From Shinella lacus (GTDB taxonomy: Bacteria > Pseudomonadota > Alphaproteobacteria > Rhizobiales > Rhizobiaceae), in assembly GCF_010994755.1 (NCBI RefSeq), contig NZ_WHSB02000003.1, positions 372,001 to 436,000 of the forward strand: DNA of 64,000 nt, in the 5' to 3' direction. A model generated the notes under the pieces. That model did no database searches and was not told where the DNA came from. It worked only from the letters and a program-made list of their open reading frames with translations. This document shows, piece by piece, positions 32,101-40,741 of this stretch; within the stretch, counting starts at the first letter, position 1, and each line of letters opens with the position of its first letter. Made by a program: the position numbers and the translations under genes.

Positions 32101-33075
32101 TCAGATGTCGATGGTGCAATAGTCCGGCGCCAGCTGCGGCAACCGGCGCGTGATCGTCTCCGACAGCACCTCTGCGGAACGCCGGGCGAAGGCTTCCGGA
32201 ATCTCCCCGAGCTCCCGCTCGCGCGCAACCAGCTTCAGGCTGCGGGAAAAGCCGGCAAAGGGCAGCGGATGCACGCCGATTTCCATGCCCTCCGCCAGGC
32301 CGTCGATCAAAAGCGTCGGCGTGAGGATGGTGAAACCCATGCCGTTTGCGACCGGTGCCATGACGACGCTCGACCGGTCGCCATCCATGCCGCGCGGGAT
32401 TTCGATCCGGAGACGGCTCAGATGCTGGTCGATGCGCATGCCGACCGGCGTCTCGCGGCTGAAGCGCACGAAGGGCAACTTCTTCGAGAGCTTGTGAATA
32501 TCGTTGACATCGCCGGCAAAACCCTTCGGCGTCACCAACACGAATTTTTCGGTCATGATCGGAAAGCGGATCAGGCCCTCGACCTCGAACATCTCGCTCG
32601 ACGTCACCGCAAGATCGGCCTTGCGGGCGCGCAGCAGGTTGATGTGATCGGTCGCGAGGCCCGCATAAAGGCTGAGTTCCGGCACGTTGAAGCCGTCGCG
32701 TGCCAGCACCGACAAAGCCGGGGCCAGCGTGGTCGCGATCGAGGCGAGCATGGCGATGCGCAGGAGCGGCAAAGGCGCGGAATTGAGCCGGCGGACATCC
32801 GACCGCAGTTCTTCGACCTCGCTGAGGATCGCGATCGAGCGGCGGTGGAGCGCGACGCCGGCCCGGGTCAGCTCGATCGGCCGAATGTTGCGGTCGATGA
32901 GGCTCACGCCGAGGGCCGTCTCAAGGTTTTTCAGGTGCTGGGACGCGGCCGACTGCGTGATGCCGAGCATCTGCGCGGCCTGTGTCACATGTCGCGTTTC
33001 GACAACCGCGGCAAACACTTCGATAGCACGGAAGAGGTTGAAATCGAAGCTGCCCTTGAGCATGGAGGCCATCAT
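32101..33075 (-). CDS. LysR-family transcriptional regulator
   Basis: This regulator is about 320 residues long with an N-terminal winged helix (LFRAIEVFAAVVETRHVTQAAQMLGITQSAASQHLKNLETAL shown here in parts VFAAVVETRHVTQAAQML and TQSAASQHLKNLE) and a periplasmic-binding-like effector domain (LLRIAMLASIATTLAPALS onward). ATGs at 33075, 33072 and 33063 are all possible. It is divergent from the first FAD-GcvT dehydrogenase gene. Three near-identical 17-base boxes at 32071, 33087 and 39675 mark its likely regulon: aminotransferase, dehydrogenase/methyltransferase operon and betaine transporter. Confidence 0.9.
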   Translation of the reverse strand: MMASMLKGSFDFNLFRAIEVFAAVVETRHVTQAAQMLGITQSAASQHLKNLETALGVSLIDRNIRPIELTRAGVALHRRSIAILSEVEELRSDVRRLNSAPLPLLRIAMLASIATTLAPALSVLARDGFNVPELSLYAGLATDHINLLRARKADLAVTSSEMFEVEGLIRFPIMTEKFVLVTPKGFAGDVNDIHKLSKKLPFVRFSRETPVGMRIDQHLSRLRIEIPRGMDGDRSSVVMAPVANGMGFTILTPTLLIDGLAEGMEIGVHPLPFAGFSRSLKLVARERELGEIPEAFARRSAEVLSETITRRLPQLAPDYCTIDI

Positions 33076-33086
33076 CTGTTTGACAC

Positions 33087-33103
33087 CATCAGTTTTTCTA
33101 ATG
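33087..33103. promoter_or_regulatory. LysR-type operator in the divergent LysR/dehydrogenase promoter
   Basis: CATCAGTTTTTCTAATG is a near palindrome (CATCAG-N5-CTAATG) lying 11 bases from the LysR start and about 70 bases from the dehydrogenase start. Its match to the sites at 32071 (15/17, inverted) and 39675 (14/17) supports a shared regulator. Confidence 0.7.
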
Positions 33104-33171
33104 AAGCGAAAATCGAGTTGAACGCAAGTCTCCTTCCCTGAATTCTCATGCCGACGGAAGAGCGGGGTGAA

Positions 33172-35616
33172 ATGCAGGTGGCGGAAAGTGCTGAGATTGT
33201 CATCATAGGCGGCGGGGTCATCGGCCTCGGAATCGCCTATCACCTCGCCGAACGCGGCGTCAGCGACGTCGTGCTGATCGAGCGCAACCAGCTGACGAGC
33301 GGCACCTCCTGGCATGCGGCCGGCATCGTCGGGCCGCTGCGCGCTAGCCTCAACCTCACCCATCTCGCCCGTTATGCGATGGAGCTCTTTCCGGCGCTTG
33401 AAGAAAAAACCGGCCAGAGTTCCGGCTACCAGCGCACCGGCGGCCTCTGGCTCGCCCGCAACGAAGACCGGATGGTCGAACTGCGCCGCATCGCCCATAT
33501 GGGCGAGGTGACGGGCATGCATGTGGAGATGATCGGCCCGTCAACCATTGCCGAACGCGTGCCGAGCCTTTCGGTCGACGGGCTGGTCGGCGCGCTCTGG
33601 GTTGCCGAGGACGGGCAGGCCAATCCGGTGGATATCTGCGCGGCCTATGCCAAGCGCGCCCGCTCGGCCGGCATCCGCATCCGCGAGAATGTCGGCTGCG
33701 CCGGCTTCGACATCGAGAATGGCCGTGTTGCCGGCGTCAGGCTGACGACGGGCGAGACCATCCGCTGCGGCAAGGTCATCAACGCTGCCGGCGCCTGGGC
33801 GCGGGATGTGGGCGCGCTCGCCGGCGTGCCCGTGCCGTTGCAGGCGGTGGAGCATATGTATGTCGTGACGGAAGCGATTCCGGGGCTCGAACAGCCGTTT
33901 CCCATCGTGCGCGATCTCGACGAGGGCGTCTATATCAAGGGCGATTCCGGCAAGCTGGTGCTCGGAGGCTTCGAGCCGGATGCGAAGCTTTTCCAGACGA
34001 AAAGCGTGCAGGGCGAGCAGCCGTTCCTGGAGTTGCCGGAGGACTGGGAGCAGTTCGAACCCTTCATGACAGCCGGGCTGAACCTCGTGCCGAAACTGGC
34101 CGATGCCGGCATCCGCCACTTCATGAACGGCCCCGAAAGCTTCACGCCGGACACGCGGCCGCTGATGGGTGAATCGCCCTATCTGCGAGGCTTCTATGTC
34201 GCGGCCGGCTTCAACTCGACGGGCATGATGTCATCGGCCGGTGCAGGCCGGGCCATCGCGGAATGGGTGCTCGACGGGGAGCCGGCACTTGATCTCTGGG
34301 CGCTCGACATCGCCCGGTTCGACCGGTCCGCAGGGTCGAAATACTTCGCGGGCAAGCGGATGGAAGAGTCGGTTGCCGATCTCTTCCGCATGCACTGGCC
34401 TTACAAGCAGGCCAAGGCGGGACGGGATGTACGGCGTTCGGCCTTTCACCGGCAGTTTGCCGAGATGGGCGCCGTCTTCGGCGCCCCGACAGGCTGGGAA
34501 CGCCCGCTGTGGTTTGCCGCCGACGAGACGGAACGGGACTTCCGCTACGCCATGGGCGAGCAGCACTGGTGGGCGGCTGCGGCGCGCGAGGCCAAGGCGA
34601 TGGCGGCGGGCGTCGGCCTCTTCGAACTCTCGCCCTTCACCAAGGTCGATGTGCAGGGCCGCGATGCGCTGGCGCTGCTGGACTATCTCTGCGCCAACCG
34701 CATCGACGTGCCGGAAGGCAAGGCCGTCTACACCCAGATGCTGAATGCCCACGGCGGCATCGAGGCGGATATCACGGTGACCCGCTTCGGCGAGCGCCAT
34801 TTCCGCGTCACCAGCGGTGCCGCCACCCGCCAGAAGGATGTCGCCTGGATCGCCCGGCATGCCGAGGATCGCGGGCTGGAGGTGATCGTCTCCGACGTGA
34901 CCTCCTCGGAAGCGGTTCTGGCAGTGATGGGGCCGCAGGCGCGCGCGCTTTTGCAAAGCCTGACGGATGATGATCTGTCGGATGCGGCGTTTCCCTTCTC
35001 CACGTCGCGTCGCATCGACATCGGCATGGTCAACCTGCGGGCGACGCGCGTCAGTTTCGTCGGTGAACTGGGCTTCGAACTCTATGTCGCGAACGAGTTT
35101 GCCGAGCAGCTCCTCTCCACGGTGACGGAGGCCGGCAAGGCCTATGGGCTGGTCGCCTGCGGCCACTATGCCCTGGATGGTTGCCGGCTCGAAAAGGGCT
35201 ATCGCCACTGGGGCCACGATATCGGGCCGAAGGAAACGCCGCTGGAAGCGGGCCTCGGCTTTGCGGTCGCCTGGAAGAAATCCGGCTTCCTGGGCGAAGA
35301 GGCGTTGCGCCGGCAGAAGGCGGAGGGCGTCACCAAACGACTAATGCATTTCGCCGTTGAAGGCGCCAATCCGCTGCTGCTGCATGACGAACCGATCTAC
35401 CGGGACGGCCGGTTTGCAGGGCTGACGACATCCGGCGGCCAGGGTTTTCGCACCGGGTTGGCGCTCTGCCTCGGCTATATCGCCTGCGCGCCGGGCGAGC
35501 CGCGCGAGGCGCTTCTGACATCCACCTATGAAATCGCCATCGCGGGCCAGCGCCATCATCTGCGGCCGCTTGCGGAGGTTCCCTATGACGCTGCCGGGAC
35601 CCGGCTGAGGAGTTGA
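33172..35616 (+). CDS. FAD-dependent dehydrogenase with C-terminal GcvT domain (dimethylglycine/sarcosine dehydrogenase type)
   Basis: This protein of about 814 residues has an N-terminal DAO-type FAD domain (EIVIIGGGVIGLGIAYHLAE, then TSGTSWHAAGIVGP, whose histidine is the covalent-flavin residue in dimethylglycine dehydrogenase), a middle FAO-like linker (near residues 370-425) and a GcvT aminomethyltransferase domain to the end (VAWKKSGFLGEEALRRQK, GGQGFRTGLALCLGY). Enzymes of this architecture oxidatively N-demethylate and pass the one-carbon unit to tetrahydrofolate. ATG 33172 follows a GCGGGGTGA-like site; ATG 33148 would add eight residues. A second paralogue follows after two bases. 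Confidence 0.88.
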   Translation: MQVAESAEIVIIGGGVIGLGIAYHLAERGVSDVVLIERNQLTSGTSWHAAGIVGPLRASLNLTHLARYAMELFPALEEKTGQSSGYQRTGGLWLARNEDRMVELRRIAHMGEVTGMHVEMIGPSTIAERVPSLSVDGLVGALWVAEDGQANPVDICAAYAKRARSAGIRIRENVGCAGFDIENGRVAGVRLTTGETIRCGKVINAAGAWARDVGALAGVPVPLQAVEHMYVVTEAIPGLEQPFPIVRDLDEGVYIKGDSGKLVLGGFEPDAKLFQTKSVQGEQPFLELPEDWEQFEPFMTAGLNLVPKLADAGIRHFMNGPESFTPDTRPLMGESPYLRGFYVAAGFNSTGMMSSAGAGRAIAEWVLDGEPALDLWALDIARFDRSAGSKYFAGKRMEESVADLFRMHWPYKQAKAGRDVRRSAFHRQFAEMGAVFGAPTGWERPLWFAADETERDFRYAMGEQHWWAAAAREAKAMAAGVGLFELSPFTKVDVQGRDALALLDYLCANRIDVPEGKAVYTQMLNAHGGIEADITVTRFGERHFRVTSGAATRQKDVAWIARHAEDRGLEVIVSDVTSSEAVLAVMGPQARALLQSLTDDDLSDAAFPFSTSRRIDIGMVNLRATRVSFVGELGFELYVANEFAEQLLSTVTEAGKAYGLVACGHYALDGCRLEKGYRHWGHDIGPKETPLEAGLGFAVAWKKSGFLGEEALRRQKAEGVTKRLMHFAVEGANPLLLHDEPIYRDGRFAGLTTSGGQGFRTGLALCLGYIACAPGEPREALLTSTYEIAIAGQRHHLRPLAEVPYDAAGTRLRS

Positions 35617-35618
35617 AC

Positions 35619-38075
35619 ATGAGAACACAGGCACGGGTCGTGGTCATCGGTGGCGGCGCCATGGGCGTTTCGCTGCTCTACCATCTGGCAAAACGCGGCT
35701 GGAGCGACGTCATGTTGGTCGAGAAGACCGAGTTGACCGCCGGCTCCACATGGCACGCCGCCGGTCTCTGCACGCATTTCGCCCACAACGCCACGATCAT
35801 GGAAATGCGGGCGCATTCGATCCGGATGTATCGCGAGGGTCTGACGGCCGAGACCGGCCTGCCGACCGGCTTCCACGCCAGTGGCGCGCTGCGCGTCACG
35901 CGCTCGGAAGAGCGGATGAACGAGTTCCGCCACGTCCAGGGCATCGGTGACTTCGTCGGCCACGAGTTCCGAATCCTGACGCCGCAGCAGCTCAAGGAGA
36001 TCTATCCGCTAGTCGAACTCGACGGCATCATCGGCGCGATCTACGAGCCCAATGATGGCCACGTCGACCCGACGCTCGCCACGAATGCGATGGCGACCGC
36101 GGCGCGCAATCTGGGCGCCGAGATCGTCCGCCACAATCCCGTCCTGTCGTTCGGCAAGAACGCCGCGGGCGAATGGCTGGTGGAGACGGCCAAGGGCACG
36201 ATCGTCGCCGAGCATGTCGTCAACGCCGCCGGCACCTGGTGCCGCGAGATCGGCCAGATGATGGGCCTCGACCTGCCGGTCGTGCCGATGCTGCACCAAT
36301 ATGTCGTCACCGCCGAGGTGCCGGAGATCGTCGCGCGCATCCGTGCCGGCGAACCGGAACTGCCGATCATCCGCGATCCCGAGGAAAGCTGGTATCTGCG
36401 CCAGGAGCGCGACGGCTATATCGTCGGCCCCTATGAAAAGACCGCCCATCCCTGGGCCGTCGACGGCATTCCGCCGGCCTTCGGCATGGAACTGATGCCG
36501 CCGGATCTCGACAGCATCGAGCACATCATCGCCATGGCGATGGAGCGCGTGCCGGCGCTCGCCAATGCCGGCATCAAGACGGTCGTCAACGGCCCGATCA
36601 CCTTCACGCCGGATGCCAACCCGATGGTCGGCCCGGCCTTCGGGGTGCCGAACGGCTGGCTGCTGACGGGCTCCAGCATGGGCGTCATGGAAGGGGGCGG
36701 GGCGGGCGCCTTCCTCGCCGACTGGATCGTCGACGCCGCGCCGCCGCGCGATGCGCTGGCGATCGACGGCCGCCGCTTCGGCAATTTCGCCGACCGCGAC
36801 TATCGCATCGACAAGGCCGTCGAATGCTTCGGCCTGCAATTCGGCATCCACTTTCCCTATGAGGAGCGCGAGGCCGGCCGGCCGCGTCGCGCAACGCCGG
36901 CCTATGACCAGCAGCAGGCTGAGGGCGCCGTCTTCGGCGCCGCCTATGGCTGGGAACGGCCCAACTGGTTCGCCAAGGACGATGCGGCACCCGACCTGAC
37001 CTTCCGCCGCCCCGGTTGGTTCGAGACGGTGGCCGCCGAATGCCGCAACGTGCGCGACAATGTCGGCTGCGTCGATCTCTCCGCCTTCTCGAAATTCGAG
37101 GTCAGCGGGCCGGGTGCCGCGGAGTTCATGGCCTCGCTCGGCTCCAACCGTCCGCCGGCGCGCGACGGGCGGATCGGCCTGATCCATGCGCTGACTTCGC
37201 GCGGCGGCGTCGCCTCGGAATTCACCGTCACGCGGCTCGCGGAGGATCGCTACTACCTCACCAGCGCCGCCTTTGCCGAACGGCATGACGAGGATCTGCT
37301 GCGGTCTCGGGCAGGCGCCGGTGTCACTATCGAGAACCTCACGGAAAAGCGCGGCATCCTCGGCGTCATGGGACCGAAGTCGCGCGACCTGTTGCAGGCG
37401 CTGACGGATGCGGACCTTTGGAACGTCGCGTTTCCTTGGTTGGCCGCCCAACAGATAACGGTTGCCTTCGTGCCGGTGCTGGCACTCCGCGTCTCCTATG
37501 TCGGCGAGCTGGGCTGGGAGCTGCATGCCGATCTCGATCGATTTGGCGATCTCTACAGGGCCGTGTCGGAGGCGGGCAAAAGCTTCGGCCTCGCCCCCTT
37601 TGGTATCTATGCCGTCAACGCGATGCGGCTCGAAAAGGGTTATCGCGGCTGGGGCGCCGATCTCACGACGGAGCGCACGCCGCTTGAATCCGGGCTAGAG
37701 GCGCTGGTGCGGACGGAGGGCCGCAGCTTCATCGGCCGCGAGGCGATGCTGGAGCGGGCCGCCTCCGAAAAGTCCTGGCGGATGGCGCTGTTTTCCGTCG
37801 AGGAAGATGGCGTCTCGTTGCCCTTCTACAACCACACCGTCTGGCAGGGCGATCAGGCCGTCGGCGTTGTGACGTCCGGCGCCTACGGCTTCCGCACCGG
37901 CAAGCCTCTGGTGCTCGCCTATCTCACGCCGAAAGCGACGGCGGCGCCGATGCACATCCGCGTCATCGACCGCGATCTCGCCATCACGGAGCTGAAGGCG
38001 GCACCCTACGACCCCGAAAATCTCAAGCCGCGCGGCATCGAAGCCGCGGTGCAGCAAATCAAGAAAGTGGGCTGA
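35619..38075 (+). CDS. Second FAD-dependent dehydrogenase with C-terminal GcvT domain
   Basis: This protein is 818 residues, organised like its neighbour: FAD motif RVVVIGGGAMGVSLLYHLAK, covalent-flavin-type motif TAGSTWHAAGLCTHF, linker, then GcvT domain with MRLEKGYRGWGADLTTERTP and SGAYGFRTGKPLVLAYL. The two paralogues differ clearly in sequence, so they probably take successive or different N-methyl substrates (for example dimethylglycine and sarcosine). GAGGAG precedes ATG 35619 by six bases; a TTG two codons earlier is unlikely. It is co-transcribed with the MttB-family gene three bases downstream. Confidence 0.88.
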   Translation: MRTQARVVVIGGGAMGVSLLYHLAKRGWSDVMLVEKTELTAGSTWHAAGLCTHFAHNATIMEMRAHSIRMYREGLTAETGLPTGFHASGALRVTRSEERMNEFRHVQGIGDFVGHEFRILTPQQLKEIYPLVELDGIIGAIYEPNDGHVDPTLATNAMATAARNLGAEIVRHNPVLSFGKNAAGEWLVETAKGTIVAEHVVNAAGTWCREIGQMMGLDLPVVPMLHQYVVTAEVPEIVARIRAGEPELPIIRDPEESWYLRQERDGYIVGPYEKTAHPWAVDGIPPAFGMELMPPDLDSIEHIIAMAMERVPALANAGIKTVVNGPITFTPDANPMVGPAFGVPNGWLLTGSSMGVMEGGGAGAFLADWIVDAAPPRDALAIDGRRFGNFADRDYRIDKAVECFGLQFGIHFPYEEREAGRPRRATPAYDQQQAEGAVFGAAYGWERPNWFAKDDAAPDLTFRRPGWFETVAAECRNVRDNVGCVDLSAFSKFEVSGPGAAEFMASLGSNRPPARDGRIGLIHALTSRGGVASEFTVTRLAEDRYYLTSAAFAERHDEDLLRSRAGAGVTIENLTEKRGILGVMGPKSRDLLQALTDADLWNVAFPWLAAQQITVAFVPVLALRVSYVGELGWELHADLDRFGDLYRAVSEAGKSFGLAPFGIYAVNAMRLEKGYRGWGADLTTERTPLESGLEALVRTEGRSFIGREAMLERAASEKSWRMALFSVEEDGVSLPFYNHTVWQGDQAVGVVTSGAYGFRTGKPLVLAYLTPKATAAPMHIRVIDRDLAITELKAAPYDPENLKPRGIEAAVQQIKKVG

Positions 38076-38078
38076 GCC

Positions 38079-39653
38079 ATGGACACGACAAAAGAGAGCG
38101 TTTCGGACACGGTGCCGGAGCGCGGTCGTTCCCGCACCGGCGGCCGGTCGGGCCGGGTGGAGCAGCGCGCCAATGCGGCGGCACCGCGAAAACCCTTCAT
38201 CAGCCGCAAGCTTGCGCCCTTCGAGATCCTCAACGAGGAAGGTCTCAACCTGATCGAGGGCAATGCCGACCGGCTGCTGAAAGAGATCGGCATGGAATTC
38301 CATGACGATCCGGAAATCCTCGACATCTTCCGCAATGCCGGCGCCGATGTGCAGGGCACGCGCGTGCGTTTCGAGCCCGGCATGTGCCGCAAGATCATCC
38401 AGGCGACGGCACCGCGCGAATTCCAGCAGCACGCCCGCAACCCCGCCAATACGGTCACGATCGGTGGCAACAACACGGTGCTCTGCCCCGCCTGGGGGCC
38501 GCCCTTCGTGCACGATCTCGACCGCGGCCGCCGTTACGCGACCTATGCTGACTTCCAGGATCTCATCAAGATTCACCAGATGATTCCGCATCTGCATCAT
38601 TCCGGCGGCGTCGTCTGCGAGCCCGTCGACCTGCCGGCGAACAAGCGGCATCTCGACATGCTTTACGCCCATATCCGCCATTCCGACCGCTGCTTCATGG
38701 GCGCCTTCATCGGCGGCATGCGGGCGCAGGATGCGGTGGATATGGCGAAGATCGTCTTCGGTGAGGCGTTCGTCGCCAACAATGCCGTGCTCTACAATGT
38801 CAGCAACACCAATGCGCCGCTGGTGCTCGACGCCAACATGTCGGGCTCGCTGAAGGTCTATGCGCGCAACAACCAGCCCGTGGCCTGTACGCCCTGGACC
38901 CTTGCCGGTGCCATGAGCCCCGTCACGGTCGCGGGCACCGTCGCGCAGGTGCTGGCCGAAGCGCTCGCCACGCTCTGCCTCGTCCAGCTCATCAATCCCG
39001 GTGCGCCGTGCCTGATGGGCAGCTTCGCCTCGACGATCTCCATGCAATCCGGCGCACCGACTTTCGGCACCCCGGAGGCCGCCAAGATGGTGCTTGCCTG
39101 CGGCCAGCTCGCCCGCCGGCTCGGCGTGCCCTTCCACACCGTCGGCACGTTGTCGGCCTCGAAGGTGCCGGATGCGCAGGCCGAGCAGGAGGCGACCTGG
39201 GGCCTGATGATGTCGATGCTGGCGGGCGCCAACATCGTCAACCATGCGACCGGCTGGCTGGAGGGCGGGCTGGTGACGGGCTATGAAAAGACCGTCATCG
39301 ACGCCGATCTCTGCGGCAAGATTTCTGCCTTCTTCGACGGTATCGATCTCTCGGAAAATGCCCAGGCGCTGGATGCCATCGCCGCGGTCGGCCCCGGGTC
39401 GCACTTCCTCGGCAGTGCGCACACCCAGTCGAACTTCATGAGCGCCTTCTACCTCTCCACCATCGCCGACAACAATTCCTTCGAGCAATGGAGTTCCGAG
39501 GGCGGGCTGGATGCGGCACAGCGCGCGAACCGCAAATGGAAACAATTGCTGGAAAGCTACCAGGACCCCGGCCTCGACCCCGCCATCGACGAGGCCCTGC
39601 AAGCCTTCATCGCCAGGCGCAAGGGAAGCATGCCGGACCAGAACTACTACTGA
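38079..39653 (+). CDS. Trimethylamine methyltransferase (MttB) superfamily protein, non-pyrrolysine
   Basis: This 524-residue TIM-barrel protein belongs to the MttB superfamily. Family segments include LLKEIGMEFHDDPEILDIFRNAGADV, CPAWGPPFVHDLDRG, CEPVDLPANKRHLDMLYAHI and GLMMSMLAGANIVNHATGWLEGG. The frame runs through with no internal TAG, so it lacks pyrrolysine and is a quaternary-amine type methyltransferase rather than true trimethylamine methyltransferase. Known non-pyrrolysine members demethylate glycine betaine or related betaines with a corrinoid protein. No corrinoid protein or reactivase gene is in this window. It lies between GcvT dehydrogenases and a betaine-type importer. Confidence 0.9.
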   Translation: MDTTKESVSDTVPERGRSRTGGRSGRVEQRANAAAPRKPFISRKLAPFEILNEEGLNLIEGNADRLLKEIGMEFHDDPEILDIFRNAGADVQGTRVRFEPGMCRKIIQATAPREFQQHARNPANTVTIGGNNTVLCPAWGPPFVHDLDRGRRYATYADFQDLIKIHQMIPHLHHSGGVVCEPVDLPANKRHLDMLYAHIRHSDRCFMGAFIGGMRAQDAVDMAKIVFGEAFVANNAVLYNVSNTNAPLVLDANMSGSLKVYARNNQPVACTPWTLAGAMSPVTVAGTVAQVLAEALATLCLVQLINPGAPCLMGSFASTISMQSGAPTFGTPEAAKMVLACGQLARRLGVPFHTVGTLSASKVPDAQAEQEATWGLMMSMLAGANIVNHATGWLEGGLVTGYEKTVIDADLCGKISAFFDGIDLSENAQALDAIAAVGPGSHFLGSAHTQSNFMSAFYLSTIADNNSFEQWSSEGGLDAAQRANRKWKQLLESYQDPGLDPAIDEALQAFIARRKGSMPDQNYY

Positions 39654-39674
39654 GAGGCGGGCACTAATGCCGCC

Positions 39675-39691
39675 GATCAGTTTGGCTAATG
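39675..39691. promoter_or_regulatory. LysR-type operator upstream of the betaine transporter
   Basis: GATCAGTTTGGCTAATG matches the box at 33087-33103 in 14 of 17 positions, in the same orientation, and lies 73 bases before the binding-protein ATG. It is followed by a separate inverted repeat TTCCAA-N5-TTGGAA (39693-39709). It suggests the transporter has its own LysR-controlled promoter. Confidence 0.62.
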
Positions 39692-39763
39692 ATTCCAATT
39701 CCGTTGGAAGCGGACCAGCGATCTCAATACTTTATTAAAGAGCTCTACAAAAAGGGGAACCAC

Positions 39764-40729
39764 ATGGGCCAACGCATTCTCACAACTGCATTGTTCTCGC
39801 TGCTGGCCGCTGGAGTCGCTCCGGCCCTGGCCGCCGACGTGACGATGCCGGACCCGAACTATGCCACGGCGACCGCCGTGATGAACGTCATCAAGGCCGC
39901 CGCCGAACAGGAACTCGGCCTCGAAGTCTCGACCGTCACGACCACGGCCGTGCCCGTCATCTGGGAGGCCATGGACCGCAACAAGGGCGAGGTCGATATC
40001 TGGCCGGATGTCTGGCTGCCGAACCAGCAAGGTCTGGTCGACAAATATGTCAACGGCAACAAGACGGTGAAGCTGGCGAAGAACGGCTACGAAGCAGTTC
40101 AGGGATATTGCGTCACCAAGACGACCGTCACCGACCACAACATCAAGAGCGTCTACGATCTCGCCAACCCGGAAAATGCCAAACTGTTCGACAGCAACGG
40201 CGACGGCAAGGGCGAAATCTGGCTCGGCGCCTCCGGTTGGCAATCGACCAATATCGAGAAGGTGAAGGCGCGCGACTACGGCTTTGCCGAATTCTTCGAT
40301 CAGCAGGTGACCGAAGAGGCCGTCGCCACCGCATCCCTCGACCGCGCCGCCAAGGCCAACAAGCCGTGGGTCGGTTATTGCTACGGCCCGCACCAGAACT
40401 TCGCGCTCTACGACCTCGCCATGCTGGAAGAGCCGAAGAACGACCCGGCGAAATATGTCGTCGTGCAGCCGAACGACGATCCGGAATGGTTCGAGAAGTC
40501 GAAGGTCTCGTCCGGCTATGCGACGACGACCGTCCATATCGGCTATGCTGCCTCGCTTGCGGAACGCCAGCCAGCGCTTGTCGAAGCTCTTGAACGCATG
40601 AGCTTCAAGCCCGAGGACGTCAGCAAGATGGCCTACGAGATCATCGTCAACAAGAAGCCGGCGCCGGATGTCGCCAAGGACTGGATCAAGGCGAATACCG
40701 AGACGGTTTCGAAGTGGTTCGGCCATTGA
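39764..40729 (+). CDS. Glycine betaine/proline-type ABC transporter binding protein
   Basis: This periplasmic protein has 321 residues and a Sec signal peptide (ILTTALFSLLAAGVAPALAA before DVTMPD). The mature part has the OpuAC/ProX-like fold: VMNVIKAAAEQELGLEVSTV, WPDVWLPNQQGLVDKYV, GYCVTKTTV and GASGWQSTNIEKVKARDYG. Tryptophan-rich segments such as NKPWVGYCYGPHQNF suit binding of a quaternary ammonium group. AAGGGGAAC precedes ATG 39764. It is followed by ATPase and permease genes and preceded by a LysR box. The exact ligand is not proven, though neighbours favour glycine betaine or a relative. Confidence 0.9.
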   Translation: MGQRILTTALFSLLAAGVAPALAADVTMPDPNYATATAVMNVIKAAAEQELGLEVSTVTTTAVPVIWEAMDRNKGEVDIWPDVWLPNQQGLVDKYVNGNKTVKLAKNGYEAVQGYCVTKTTVTDHNIKSVYDLANPENAKLFDSNGDGKGEIWLGASGWQSTNIEKVKARDYGFAEFFDQQVTEEAVATASLDRAAKANKPWVGYCYGPHQNFALYDLAMLEEPKNDPAKYVVVQPNDDPEWFEKSKVSSGYATTTVHIGYAASLAERQPALVEALERMSFKPEDVSKMAYEIIVNKKPAPDVAKDWIKANTETVSKWFGH

Positions 40730-40741
40730 CCGGGCGGCCCG

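Noticed and set aside
38079-39653. Pyrrolysine-containing trimethylamine methyltransferase
   Set aside because: No in-frame TAG occurs in the gene and no pyrrolysine synthesis genes are present.
39693-39709. Inverted repeat TTCCAA-N5-TTGGAA as a second regulatory site
   Set aside because: It is short, occurs once and has no link to a regulator here; the neighbouring LysR box is better supported.
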